A stretch of DNA of 64,000 nt from JAAXHF01 sp963665955. Lineage in GTDB: Bacteria; Desulfobacterota; Binatia; Bin18. The first letter of the stretch is position 1. Each line of letters opens with the position of its first letter. Shown piece by piece: positions 42,298 through 53,181 of this stretch. The notes under the pieces were generated by a model. That model was given only the letters and a program-made list of their open reading frames with translations. It was not told the origin of the DNA and ran no database searches. Both the position numbers and the translations under genes were made by a program. Location of the stretch: assembly GCA_965231765.1 (NCBI GenBank), contig OZ246887.1, positions 3,906,001 through 3,970,000 of the forward strand, read 5' to 3'.

Positions 42298-45200
42298 ATG
42301 GCACCCAACCTTCGGGTTGGGTGAGGATTGAAACGCGGCGGCTATCCTCGGCCTCGGTGGCTCTGCGCTCATGGCACCCAACCTTCGGGTTGGGTGAGGA
42401 TTGAAACTCCGACAATTCCTACCTCTCTTTGCAGATCGACATCATGGCACCCAACCTTCGGGTTGGGTGAGGATTGAAACCGAGTCTCCTCGGGATTTTG
42501 ACGGGTGAATTGGACATGGCACCCAACCTTCGGGTTGGGTGAGGATTGAAACGAAGAAGTCACCCAGGTCACCCAGATCTCCGTCTCATGGCACCCAACC
42601 TTCGGGTTGGGTGAGGATTGAAACCGGAGGGGGGACACCAGCGCGGAGAGATCGGATCCATGGCACCCAACCTTCGGGTTGGGTGAGGATTGAAACGTCC
42701 GGTCTACCTGTACCTCCCCTCAACTATGTACAGATGGCACCCAACCTTCGGGTTGGGTGAGGATTGAAACACTTCAGGGATCCTCTCTCCACCACCGCCC
42801 GCACCGGATGGCACCCAACCTTCGGGTTGGGTGAGGATTGAAACAGGGCCGTCTCGACCTACCCGTCCTCCGCATCATCATGGCACCCAACCTTCGGGTT
42901 GGGTGAGGATTGAAACATGCAGAAAATCGAAGCTCGCAATAAATATGTCCATATGGCACCCAACCTTCGGGTTGGGTGAGGATTGAAACTTCCTTCGGTG
43001 GATCTTTTTGAGACGGCGGCTTTTATGGCACCCAACCTTCGGGTTGGGTGAGGATTGAAACCTCTCATTGGGCCTCCTCCGGTAGCGCTCGGACTCACAT
43101 GGCACCCAACCTTCGGGTTGGGTGAGGATTGAAACGTATTGGGCTTTGGACTTACGCCAGATCTCAAATAGATGGCACCCAACCTTCGGGTTGGGTGAGG
43201 ATTGAAACCGGCCCCCCTCTCTCTTACCTCCTATCCGGATGTCAATGGCACCCAACCTTCGGGTTGGGTGAGGATTGAAACGTTGTGAGAGACATAGATG
43301 AAGTCTTTTGGCTGTGATGGCACCCAACCTTCGGGTTGGGTGAGGATTGAAACTGCAGCGTCTGATGGGAGTCCAGCCCCCCAGCCGCCGATGGCACCCA
43401 ACCTTCGGGTTGGGTGAGGATTGAAACATATCGACGTCTCTCTCGACGTCTGGATCGCCGGTATGGCACCCAACCTTCGGGTTGGGTGAGGATTGAAACC
43501 ATAGCAGGCGGGAGTACATAGTCGGGGTTATCTGACATGGCACCCAACCTTCGGGTTGGGTGAGGATTGAAACTTTGGTATACACATAATGCACCAGTAA
43601 CTTACTGTATGGCACCCAACCTTCGGGTTGGGTGAGGATTGAAACATGTCCAACTTTTCTGGCAAGGAAAAAGCCGCCTTATGGCACCCAACCTTCGGGT
43701 TGGGTGAGGATTGAAACATTTACGAATACCTCCGATTTTGGGGGTTTTGCCAGATGGCACCCAACCTTCGGGTTGGGTGAGGATTGAAACGGGGGGGGGC
43801 AGCCCCTTGAGCTGTCGCAAGCCGGATGGCACCCAACCTTCGGGTTGGGTGAGGATTGAAACTCAGCTGCGGATATCGTGGACATGCTGGGCATCGTATG
43901 GCACCCAACCTTCGGGTTGGGTGAGGATTGAAACATCCCTGACAAAGGTGCGGGCTAACGTCTCGCAGACATGGCACCCAACCTTCGGGTTGGGTGAGGA
44001 TTGAAACTTGCCTTGCTGGGCAGCATTACACTCTGTGTGACATGGCACCCAACCTTCGGGTTGGGTGAGGATTGAAACCGCTCACTCCAGAGCAACAAAA
44101 AACCGCCGACAACATGGCACCCAACCTTCGGGTTGGGTGAGGATTGAAACAGATTAAACTAGAGCTATTGACTAGAATCTCTATATGGCACCCAACCTTC
44201 GGGTTGGGTGAGGATTGAAACTTTCTGATGGCCGGGTCTTTCGCCCGGCGTAAAGCAATGGCACCCAACCTTCGGGTTGGGTGAGGATTGAAACGATGGC
44301 TACTACTACCCTCGTCCAGAGTCATCCGCATGGCACCCAACCTTCGGGTTGGGTGAGGATTGAAACGCAGGCCCCCGGAGGAGCCTGAGAGATAGATTAA
44401 AATGGCACCCAACCTTCGGGTTGGGTGAGGATTGAAACCGCTGCTGAAATCGGAAGTCCACGCGACCCTCAAAGATGGCACCCAACCTTCGGGTTGGGTG
44501 AGGATTGAAACAAACGCCATCCCGAAAAAGCCCCCGAAGCTGAGAATGGCACCCAACCTTCGGGTTGGGTGAGGATTGAAACACTACCGCGATAGCAAAG
44601 AACAACTCCTTGCACGATGGCACCCAACCTTCGGGTTGGGTGAGGATTGAAACTTCACTTTCCCTATCTTACTGGCACCTATCCGGATATGGCACCCAAC
44701 CTTCGGGTTGGGTGAGGATTGAAACAGATGCAGCGAGTCGCGAAAAGCAGCCAGGTCGTATGGCACCCAACCTTCGGGTTGGGTGAGGATTGAAACTTTA
44801 GCAGGATCACCAAGAGCACGAGCAATGGGAAATGGCACCCAACCTTCGGGTTGGGTGAGGATTGAAACTAGCTGCTCTACCGATTGGGCTCTGCGGCTAT
44901 TGGGATGGCACCCAACCTTCGGGTTGGGTGAGGATTGAAACGCCACTGAACAACCTGCTGCATAATCTTCTGATGGGTGATGGCACCCAACCTTCGGGTT
45001 GGGTGAGGATTGAAACATGCAAGGCTTGTCTTTTCAGACGATGTATTTTCATGGCACCCAACCTTCGGGTTGGGTGAGGATTGAAACGAACAAGGGGGTT
45101 GGATTTTGGTCCCCTTTTCTTATGGCACCCAACCTTCGGGTTGGGTGAGGATTGAAACGTCTATATGCATTTTTTATCTTCCCGTTGATCATTATGGCAC

Positions 45201-47979
45201 CCAACCTTCGGGTTGGGTGAGGATTGAAACTTGTTACCCTCTTTCGCCTGTTTAAATGCCTGATATGGCACCCAACCTTCGGGTTGGGTGAGGATTGAAA
45301 CACTGAAATACCAGTGGAGATGACGCCTAAACAACGGGAATGGCACCCAACCTTCGGGTTGGGTGAGGATTGAAACTCTGTCAATTGGTCATATGAACAG
45401 CGTGCGCAGGCATGGCACCCAACCTTCGGGTTGGGTGAGGATTGAAACTAACTGTAGTAGCGTCGAATGGCGTAGGGACTTATACAATGGCACCCAACCT
45501 TCGGGTTGGGTGAGGATTGAAACAATGCTATAGCCCTTGAGTCGTTTATCAATAAGCTTATGGCACCCAACCTTCGGGTTGGGTGAGGATTGAAACTGTG
45601 TGTTGATCCGTCGCCAGAAGCTCGTTGATGATGATGGCACCCAACCTTCGGGTTGGGTGAGGATTGAAACTACTGGGAATTTGTACCTATGGGACATTTT
45701 TCAGTGATGGCACCCAACCTTCGGGTTGGGTGAGGATTGAAACCAAAAATCGACAAGCTCGGTGAAGCCATCATGCACTCATGGCACCCAACCTTCGGGT
45801 TGGGTGAGGATTGAAACCGCAGAGCCTCAGCCTTGCCGAGTCCCGCGCCCAGCCGGATGGCACCCAACCTTCGGGTTGGGTGAGGATTGAAACGGTGTAT
45901 GTCCGTCCAAGAGGTCGACGCTAGGACGATGGCACCCAACCTTCGGGTTGGGTGAGGATTGAAACCTGCAGGGCCTGATTCTCCGCTTCGATGGTGTCCC
46001 GATGGCACCCAACCTTCGGGTTGGGTGAGGATTGAAACTCTACTCACTGTCGCGTGCTGCTAGAAAAAAGGGATGGCACCCAACCTTCGGGTTGGGTGAG
46101 GATTGAAACAGCGCTCTTACCAGCGCTCTTACCTTGGCCCAGGATATGGCACCCAACCTTCGGGTTGGGTGAGGATTGAAACTTATTGGGATACAGGCAG
46201 TTCTCGGGAAGTTCGGATGGCACCCAACCTTCGGGTTGGGTGAGGATTGAAACGGATCAAAACAAACTTATCGCCGCATGGGGTGGGATGGCACCCAACC
46301 TTCGGGTTGGGTGAGGATTGAAACACACAACAAAAAATGGAGGTGTTCTGTGATCTTATGGCACCCAACCTTCGGGTTGGGTGAGGATTGAAACATAGAG
46401 ACCGTTCCATTGTCCTGATTGATGGCCGGATGGCACCCAACCTTCGGGTTGGGTGAGGATTGAAACCTGTTCTTGAGGCCGCCGATTCCAACGGTGCGGG
46501 ATGGCACCCAACCTTCGGGTTGGGTGAGGATTGAAACGATCGCACGCTTTTTCAGACTCGCCGAACAGTGGAATGGCACCCAACCTTCGGGTTGGGTGAG
46601 GATTGAAACGGCGTTGCCTCGGTCGTGGGTCTTTACGACGCTGATGGCACCCAACCTTCGGGTTGGGTGAGGATTGAAACTGACGCTGACTCACTCAATG
46701 TGATGCGGCAGGGTATGGCACCCAACCTTCGGGTTGGGTGAGGATTGAAACCGTCTCCGGATGCAGTTTAGGACAGGCAGTATTGCATGGCACCCAACCT
46801 TCGGGTTGGGTGAGGATTGAAACGCACGGTATTGCTGGCGGGCAGCACGCTGGACAAACATGGCACCCAACCTTCGGGTTGGGTGAGGATTGAAACTACA
46901 CTCAGCCCGGCCTCTGGGTCAAATCTCACCCAATGGCACCCAACCTTCGGGTTGGGTGAGGATTGAAACACCTGCTAACAACTTGTCTCGCCAGCATGCC
47001 CAATGGCACCCAACCTTCGGGTTGGGTGAGGATTGAAACTCTCGGATCGCCTCGCGCGTGCCGAGAATGGTGCTATGGCACCCAACCTTCGGGTTGGGTG
47101 AGGATTGAAACGTCGTCAGAAACAAAGAAAAAATCTGTAGAGAAAATGGCACCCAACCTTCGGGTTGGGTGAGGATTGAAACTCAGGCCACCATTCAAGC
47201 AAGGAAACTTTCCGGGCATGGCACCCAACCTTCGGGTTGGGTGAGGATTGAAACTTGTACGTGGGAATCTTTATTCTTCCTTTCGTGATGGCACCCAACC
47301 TTCGGGTTGGGTGAGGATTGAAACTTCCCGGATCGGCTGATTGTTCTTTTTTATGTGCATGGCACCCAACCTTCGGGTTGGGTGAGGATTGAAACTATTA
47401 ATTGGTTATAAATTATTATCATCAGGGGGGAATGGCACCCAACCTTCGGGTTGGGTGAGGATTGAAACAATTTATTATAAATTATTCTTATCAGGGGGGA
47501 CAAATGGCACCCAACCTTCGGGTTGGGTGAGGATTGAAACTGCTTGGGGGTCATGCTCATCCTCCCTGAGCGACAGAATGGCACCCAACCTTCGGGTTGG
47601 GTGAGGATTGAAACCCCCCCCCCATCTCCCGAGTTAGGAGTTAGCCTCATGGCACCCAACCTTCGGGTTGGGTGAGGATTGAAACCAACTCGCTGAAATG
47701 ATCTCTCTCCATCGTAAGATATGGCACCCAACCTTCGGGTTGGGTGAGGATTGAAACCGCGAACGCTTCGAAAGTCTTTGCCGCAAATACGATCATGGCA
47801 CCCAACCTTCGGGTTGGGTGAGGATTGAAACTTCTGGGGTAGGTTCAGGCGGCTGAGGGTCTTGCAGATGGCACCCAACCTTCGGGTTGGGTGAGGATTG
47901 AAACCGTGACAACGGAGCTGATGCTGCCACCATGTCCGACAAATGGCACCCAACCTTCGGGTTGGGTGAGGATTGAAAC
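42298..47979 (+). CRISPR. Type I-C CRISPR array, 79 repeats and 78 spacers
   Basis: I located 79 repeats of 37 bp by eye. Each begins ATGGCACCCAACC, contains the stem CCCAACC-ttc-GGGTTGGG and ends GGATTGAAAC, the 3' handle expected for type I-C. I saw no sequence change in any repeat, including the last one. Spacers are 33-39 bp, mostly 34-37. The orientation follows from the leader at 42120-42297 and the 3' GAAAC end, so crRNA is made from the plus strand. Many chance reading frames cross the array on the minus strand because the repeat length permits it; none is a gene. Confidence 0.98.
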
Positions 47980-48057
47980 GAGAAGTCATAGCTGCCTCGG
48001 CCATCTCATTTTTCCCGTTCGGGGAAAAACGATACAGGCAAGGAGAAATGGGCACAA

Positions 48058-48088
48058 AAAAGCCCGGCGGAAAGGCTGGGCTTTCAAA
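48058..48088 (-). terminator. Hairpin downstream of the CRISPR array
   Basis: AAAGCCC (48059-48065) pairs with GGGCTTT (48078-48084), extended by GC pairs. On the minus strand a T6 run follows, so it works best as a terminator in that direction, but it may also stop array transcription from the left. The stretch 47980-48057 also has a perfect TTTTTCCC / GGGAAAAA inverted repeat and no gene. Confidence 0.5.
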
Positions 48089-48146
48089 AACACGCTACCA
48101 GTCCCGCTGATTTTCTTCTCCCCGCCCCACTTGCTACAATAGACGT

Positions 48147-48896
48147 ATGGCCACTACGTCCCCCTATTCCGGCCGTGAGCGCCACCACGCGGAGCGCCTC
48201 TCCGGGTGCTCGGGCCTGACCCGGGCGAAAATCGAACAGACGACCGGCATTCCTCTGAATACCCTGAGCCGCTGGGCGAAAGCGGAGGACTGGGCCCAAC
48301 GCCGTGACACGTATCGTGCCCTGGCGCTGAGCGTCCCGGAAATTATGCAAGCGCACGCCCTGAAAATGCAGGCCTGGGCCGAAGACGAGAAGGAGAAGGC
48401 GGGGACGCCACGTGAGCTGAACGCATCGGTCGAAAGTGGCAATAAGGCCATGTATGCGTTGTGTCTGGCCGATCAGGCGTATCGCGCCCATGCCAAGATG
48501 AACCACCTAGATGAGATCTATCTTGACGACTATGAGACCCCGAAGTGGGCAAAAACCCCAACGCTCGTGGAACAGGATTTTACGCGGATTCAAGCCGCGT
48601 ATTATCCGGCTTTACGCGAGGGCGGCAGCCGGATTATTGTCCACAATATCTCTTTACGGCGGTGGGGGTCATGGCCCGCTGCAAAGACGATCCGGACCTG
48701 CGGTGTATTGAGAGCCCGCTCATCCCCAACGGCATCTGGGATGGGGGGACATGGCGCTATCGTGAGGGGCAAGCGGGCTGGCCGGGCAGGTGCAGCCTCG
48801 CCTCGATCTCCCGCAAGCGGCGTTTCCAGGGATCGGCCACGTTTCTGGCCGAATACTGCAACGCGCCTGAAGACGATAATAGCAAGAGGGTTCTAA
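48147..48896 (+). pseudogene. Phage terminase remnant (small-subunit-like head, large-subunit-like tail in another frame)
   Basis: The 249-residue frame starts with a helix-turn-helix-like region (LTRAKIEQTTGIPLNTLSRWAKAEDWAQRRD) as in small terminase subunits that bind phage DNA. Its last 90 residues are arginine/serine-rich and look like out-of-frame sequence. From about 48668 to 48900 a different plus-strand frame reads CKDDPDLRCIESPL... and FQGSATFLAEYCNAPEDDNS, which resembles the C-terminal nuclease region of a large terminase subunit. I infer a deletion that joined the two genes. A TACAAT box lies just before the ATG. Confidence 0.5.
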
Positions 48897-48900
48897 TAGG

Positions 48901-49189
48901 GGGATGTATGGGCCACAACACCGAAAAAAACGGCCAAAACCATCAATTCACCATCAAGGCTGCTAAGTACCTGAAAACACTCAGTTTTAGAAAAGAGGGG
49001 GGGGGATGTATCGCTTGCTACCGTTAGCAAAATTGATTTGCAATCTTTTTGCAAACGCACAGGCTGCCGCTGCCAAGACCCGTGCGTGCAGTAATTTTGC
49101 AAGAGGAGTGCCTGAGAAGCTGCGCGCACTAAAAATTTCGCCAAGCGTGGGGAGCAGGTCAGGCCGTTGTGCGATTTGCCGTGCCCCGG
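48901..49189. other. Intergenic region with no recognisable gene
   Basis: No gene, repeat or RNA is seen here. A G9 run lies at about 49000. It separates the phage remnant from the catabolic genes. Confidence 0.4.
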
Positions 49190-49657
49190 CTAAAGTCCTA
49201 ACTCTGTTAAACCAGGATGATCGTCAGGGCGTGGGCCTTGTGCCCAGAGGAATTTCCGCTCAGCCTCCTGAATGGGTACGTCATTGATACTGGCTTCACG
49301 ACGACGCATGAGACCGCGCTCATCAAATTCCCAGTTTTCGTTGCCGTGGGCACGAAACCAGTTGCCTGAATCGTCCCGCCATTCATATTGAAAACGCACC
49401 GCGATGCGATTGTCATGAAATGCCCAGAGTTCCTTGATCAGGCGGTACTCCAATTCACGGGCCCATTTGCGTTTGAGGAATGTGACGATTGCTTCGCGCC
49501 CATGCAGAAATTCAGCCCGGTTGCGCCACCGGCTGTCTTCCGTGTAGGCGAGCGAAACTTTTTCCGGATCACGCGAGTTCCACGCATTCTCGGCCATACG
49601 CACTTTTTGAGTCGCACTCGCTTGAGTAAATGGAGGAAATGGTGGTCGTTCAGACAT
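49190..49657 (-). CDS. DUF1348 / NTF2-like protein
   Basis: A 155-residue protein of the DUF1348 (SnoaL/NTF2-fold) family. WNSRDPEKVSLAYTEDSRWRNR near residues 27-48 and WRDDSGNWFRAHGNENWEFDERGLM near 93-117 (parts quoted) are the conserved blocks. Members are small cytoplasmic proteins of unknown activity. It is divergent from the LLM monooxygenase gene and shares a 177-bp upstream region with it. Confidence 0.88.
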   Translation of the reverse strand: MSERPPFPPFTQASATQKVRMAENAWNSRDPEKVSLAYTEDSRWRNRAEFLHGREAIVTFLKRKWARELEYRLIKELWAFHDNRIAVRFQYEWRDDSGNWFRAHGNENWEFDERGLMRRREASINDVPIQEAERKFLWAQGPRPDDHPGLTELGL

Positions 49658-49834
49658 CGCACTGACTCCTCGCTTTATTTATCAATGGGTCCGGTATATA
49701 CGAATCGGTACAGGGTGCAAATGTCCTGGCTGCGAAATATGTTCTACTCCTGCTGCGTCAGTTTGCCACCGCGACCAATCCACGAGACTTCCAGAACAGA
49801 TTATCTCTAGCTGCCTCTGATAAGGAGAACCCAG

Positions 49835-51274
49835 GTGAAAAAACGCATCTACTTTAACGCCTTCCATATGAACTGTGTCGTCCATCAATCGCCTGGGCTG
49901 TGGGTGCGCTCAGACGACAAGATGGATCATTACACGGATCTCGACACCTGGGTTGAGCTGGCCAAGCTGCTGGAACGGGGCAAGTTTGATGCGCTTTTTC
50001 TGGCTGATGTGGTCGGTGTATACGATGTCTATCGCGACAACCATGAGGCGGCGCTGACCCAAGCCGCCCAGATTCCCGTCAACGATCCGGTGATGCTGAT
50101 TCCGGCCATGGCGTATGCAACTGAGCATTTGGGCTTTGCCTTCACCAGTTCAGTGTTGCAGAGCCATCCATTTGCATTTGCCCGGGCCATTTCCACTCTC
50201 GATCATCTGACTAAGGGGCGTATCGCCTGGAATATTGTGACCTCGTATTTGGAAAGTGCTGGACGCAGTTTTGGCCAGGAGGGTTTACCCGAACATGATG
50301 AACGCTACGATATGGGCGATGAGTATCTGGAAGCGTGTTACAAATTGTGGGAAGCCAGCTGGGAGGATGACGCGGTGGTCAAAGATCGGCAGCGTGGCAT
50401 CTATGCTGATCCGGCCAAGGTCCACGACGTGCATCACGATGGGAAATACTTTCGTGTGCATGGCTGCCATCTGGCTGAGCCTTCGCCGCAGCGTACGCCG
50501 GTGTTGTATCAGGCTGGAGCGTCGCCACGTGGCCAGCAGTTTGCGGCGCGACATGCCGAAGGGGTGTTTATCAGTGGGCCCACCCCTCAAGCCGTTGGAG
50601 CGTATATTCAGTCAATTCGCGCTGTCGCCGCCCAACGGGGCAGAAACCCACACGACATCATTTTCTCAACGTATATCAAAGCCATTACTGGCGGCACCGA
50701 GGCTGAGGCACGCCGCAAGTACGACGATTTTTTTGAGCAGGTCAGTTATGAGGGCGCACTGGCTCTGCTGAGTGGCTGGTCGGGGATTGATTTTGGCCAG
50801 TACGATCCTGATCAGGAGCTGGAGTATGTCGAAACAAATGCCGTGCGGACACTGATGCAAATGTTTGCCAAAACAGACTCGCGGCGCAAATGGACGATGC
50901 GTGATCTGGCCAAATACGTAGGCATTGGCGGGGGAGGGCCGGTCTTAGTCGGCACGCCGGAGCAGCTGGCTGATAGCCTTCAAGAATGGATCGACGTTGG
51001 TGTAGACGGGTTTAATCTCGCCTATGCGATCACGCCAGGCACGTTTGAAGATTTTATTGATGGGGTCGTGCCGGTTTTGCAGCAACGTGGCATGATGCAG
51101 ACAGAGTATCAAGACGGGACGTTTCGAGAGAAGCTGTTTGGTCAGGGGCGTGCCCGATTACGTGCGCCGCATCCTGCTGCGCAGGCGCGTGGGGCGCGGG
51201 CGGATACTGGCAATGGATACACCCAGAGCCCGCGTGACACAAGTGAGACGGCTGGTGCATCTGTGGCAAAATAA
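49835..51274 (+). CDS. LLM-class flavin monooxygenase (NtaA/SnaA/DszA family)
   Basis: A 479-residue FMNH2-dependent monooxygenase of the luciferase-like superfamily. The start RIYFNAFHMNCVVHQSPGLW, LAKLLERGKFDALFLADVVGVYD and GRIAWNIVTSYLESAGRSFG are family landmarks. It should need a separate flavin reductase, which is not present here. The GTG at 49835 follows AAGGAGAA. The last 45 residues (ALR/GAR-rich) are not conserved. It heads a run with the dioxygenase genes, so it may act on an aromatic or sulphur/nitrogen-bearing compound; the substrate cannot be told. Confidence 0.88.
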   Translation: MKKRIYFNAFHMNCVVHQSPGLWVRSDDKMDHYTDLDTWVELAKLLERGKFDALFLADVVGVYDVYRDNHEAALTQAAQIPVNDPVMLIPAMAYATEHLGFAFTSSVLQSHPFAFARAISTLDHLTKGRIAWNIVTSYLESAGRSFGQEGLPEHDERYDMGDEYLEACYKLWEASWEDDAVVKDRQRGIYADPAKVHDVHHDGKYFRVHGCHLAEPSPQRTPVLYQAGASPRGQQFAARHAEGVFISGPTPQAVGAYIQSIRAVAAQRGRNPHDIIFSTYIKAITGGTEAEARRKYDDFFEQVSYEGALALLSGWSGIDFGQYDPDQELEYVETNAVRTLMQMFAKTDSRRKWTMRDLAKYVGIGGGGPVLVGTPEQLADSLQEWIDVGVDGFNLAYAITPGTFEDFIDGVVPVLQQRGMMQTEYQDGTFREKLFGQGRARLRAPHPAAQARGARADTGNGYTQSPRDTSETAGASVAK

Positions 51275-51322
51275 TCCAACGTGCAGTAGCAGGGATACGG
51301 ACCGCACCAATAAGGGGGAACT

Positions 51323-52642
51323 ATGGCGACAGGACAACAGCCCATCGATTATGAGGCATTGGTCAAACATGACCGGGTGCATGGACACGCATATACGGAC
51401 ACCGACATCTTCGAAGCAGAGATGGCTCAGATTTTTCACCGGGGTTGGGTGTATGTCGGCCACGCAGGAGAGATTCCCAAGCCTGGCGATTTCCGGTTGA
51501 CCAAGATTGGCCGCCAGTCCGTCATTATGGTCCGAGATGATGACGGCTCCGTCCAGCTGTTCATGAATCGCTGCCCGCACCGGGCGAATGCGGTGTGTCA
51601 GACAGAGCGAGGCAATAAATCAGCCTTTCGCTGTGCCTATCATGGTTGGACGTTTCGGCGGAACGGTGAGCTGGCCAGTGTGCCGTACCAAGACGGCTAC
51701 GATGCGTCTTTTCGTAAAGAGGACTTTGGCTTGCGCAAAGTCCCGCGTACCGATATGTACCGCGGCTTTGTGTTTGGCAGCTTGAGTCCGGCAGGGATTA
51801 CGCTAGACGAACATCTGGGCAAGGCCAAGGAGCAGATCGATCTGTTTGTTGATCAGTCTCCTGAAGGTGAGCTTGAGGTCCGCTCGGGTATCCATAAATA
51901 TGGATATAAAGCCAACTGGAAGTTCCAGCTTGAGAATGCCATGGATGGCTATCATCCAAATTTTGTGCACCAAGCCTTTTTGCGCTCTATTCAGAAACGG
52001 ACCGGCATCAAGGTCGATACCTTCTCCGGTGATTCTATCGGGCTGTCGCGCGACTTTGGCAATGGCAATGTGATGCTCGACTACCGTCCAAATAACGCCG
52101 CTAATCGGGAAAAGATGATGGCTGTTCTGCCGACGACTGCGGGCGGGAAAGCTTATGAAGACGCATTAATTGCTCGGTACGGGAAAGAGCGAGCTGACGA
52201 AATTTTGATCGCAGGTGGAACACATCTGCTGGTCTTTCCTAATCTGATTTTGATTGGCGTCCAGATTCGCGTTGTCCAGCCGCTGAGCGTCGATCAGACT
52301 GAGGTCTTTCTGTATCCGACCCTGCTCAAAGGTGTGCCACCCGAGATGAATATCAAGCGCTTACGTGGTCATGAGTCATTTTATGGACCGGCGGGGTCTG
52401 GTGCGCCTGACGATCTGGAGATGTTTGAACGCAATCAGGTTGGGCTGAGTGCTGAGGTTGACCCGTGGTTGCTGCTCGCGCGGGGACTGCACCGTGAGCG
52501 ACGCGATGCGGATGGTACGATCATTGGACATATGACCGATGAAGTCACCCAGCGTGGTATCTGGCGGCACTGGAAAAAAGTTATGACCCAAACCGCTGGT
52601 ATGCTGGGAAGCCAGCAGCGGCGAGCAAGGGGAGGCGTGTAA
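51323..52642 (+). CDS. Rieske aromatic-ring-hydroxylating dioxygenase, alpha subunit
   Basis: A 439-residue catalytic subunit. The Rieske cluster ligands are CPHRAN near residue 84 and CAYHGW near residue 105. The mononuclear iron site is ENAMDGYHPNFVH near 211-223, and the third ligand may be Asp in PDDLEMFERNQ near 362. It adds O2 to aromatic rings, most like benzoate/anthranilate-type oxygenases. The beta subunit gene overlaps its stop by one base. No ferredoxin or reductase is encoded nearby. Confidence 0.93.
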   Translation: MATGQQPIDYEALVKHDRVHGHAYTDTDIFEAEMAQIFHRGWVYVGHAGEIPKPGDFRLTKIGRQSVIMVRDDDGSVQLFMNRCPHRANAVCQTERGNKSAFRCAYHGWTFRRNGELASVPYQDGYDASFRKEDFGLRKVPRTDMYRGFVFGSLSPAGITLDEHLGKAKEQIDLFVDQSPEGELEVRSGIHKYGYKANWKFQLENAMDGYHPNFVHQAFLRSIQKRTGIKVDTFSGDSIGLSRDFGNGNVMLDYRPNNAANREKMMAVLPTTAGGKAYEDALIARYGKERADEILIAGGTHLLVFPNLILIGVQIRVVQPLSVDQTEVFLYPTLLKGVPPEMNIKRLRGHESFYGPAGSGAPDDLEMFERNQVGLSAEVDPWLLLARGLHRERRDADGTIIGHMTDEVTQRGIWRHWKKVMTQTAGMLGSQQRRARGGV

Positions 52643-53115
52643 TGGCCGTAGACCGCCACCAGATTGAAAATTTCCTGTACCGCGAAGCCCGGCTTATGGA
52701 CGAGCACGCCTACGATGAGTGGTTGTCACTGTGGACGGAAGACGCCCTGTATTGGGTGCCGAGCAATGACGATGATATGGACCCGACCCAGCAGGTGGCC
52801 ATTATTTATGACAACCTGGCCCAGATGCAGAACCGGATCGATCGACTCAAAGGCGGAGCAGCCTACGCGCAGGACCCCAAATCTCGTCTGCGACGTGTCG
52901 TCTCGAATATCGAGATCGAAGAGGCGAACAATGGCGAGGTCATTGTTTACGCGAACTTCAACCTGACTGAACTTCGGCGTGGCAAACAAGACACCTTTGC
53001 GGCGCGGACCATTCATCGATTGCGGCCGGATGGAGACGGCTTGAAGATGGCTTCCAAAAAAGTCCTGTTGCTGAATAACGATGAGGTCATCGATAATTTG
53101 ACGTTTTTGATTTAG
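52642..53115 (+). CDS. Aromatic-ring-hydroxylating dioxygenase, beta subunit
   Basis: A 157-residue beta subunit of the NTF2 fold. RQIENFLYREARLMDEHAYDEWL (His in place of Arg at the start) at about 5-26, LWTEDALYWVP and the late FAARTIHRLR are family landmarks. It overlaps the alpha gene (TAATG) and stabilises its hexamer. Confidence 0.93.
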   Translation: MAVDRHQIENFLYREARLMDEHAYDEWLSLWTEDALYWVPSNDDDMDPTQQVAIIYDNLAQMQNRIDRLKGGAAYAQDPKSRLRRVVSNIEIEEANNGEVIVYANFNLTELRRGKQDTFAARTIHRLRPDGDGLKMASKKVLLLNNDEVIDNLTFLI

Positions 53116-53181
53116 GAATTATCACAAGGTTGCAAGCGGCGTCCCATTTTGTGTAAAGACATACTATAAAGGAGGATCACG

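Noticed and set aside
42298..47979. Long minus-strand reading frames over the array encoding repeated peptides such as FQSSPNPKVGCH
   Set aside because: They arise from translating the CRISPR repeat and vary with spacer length; no start signal or family similarity supports them.
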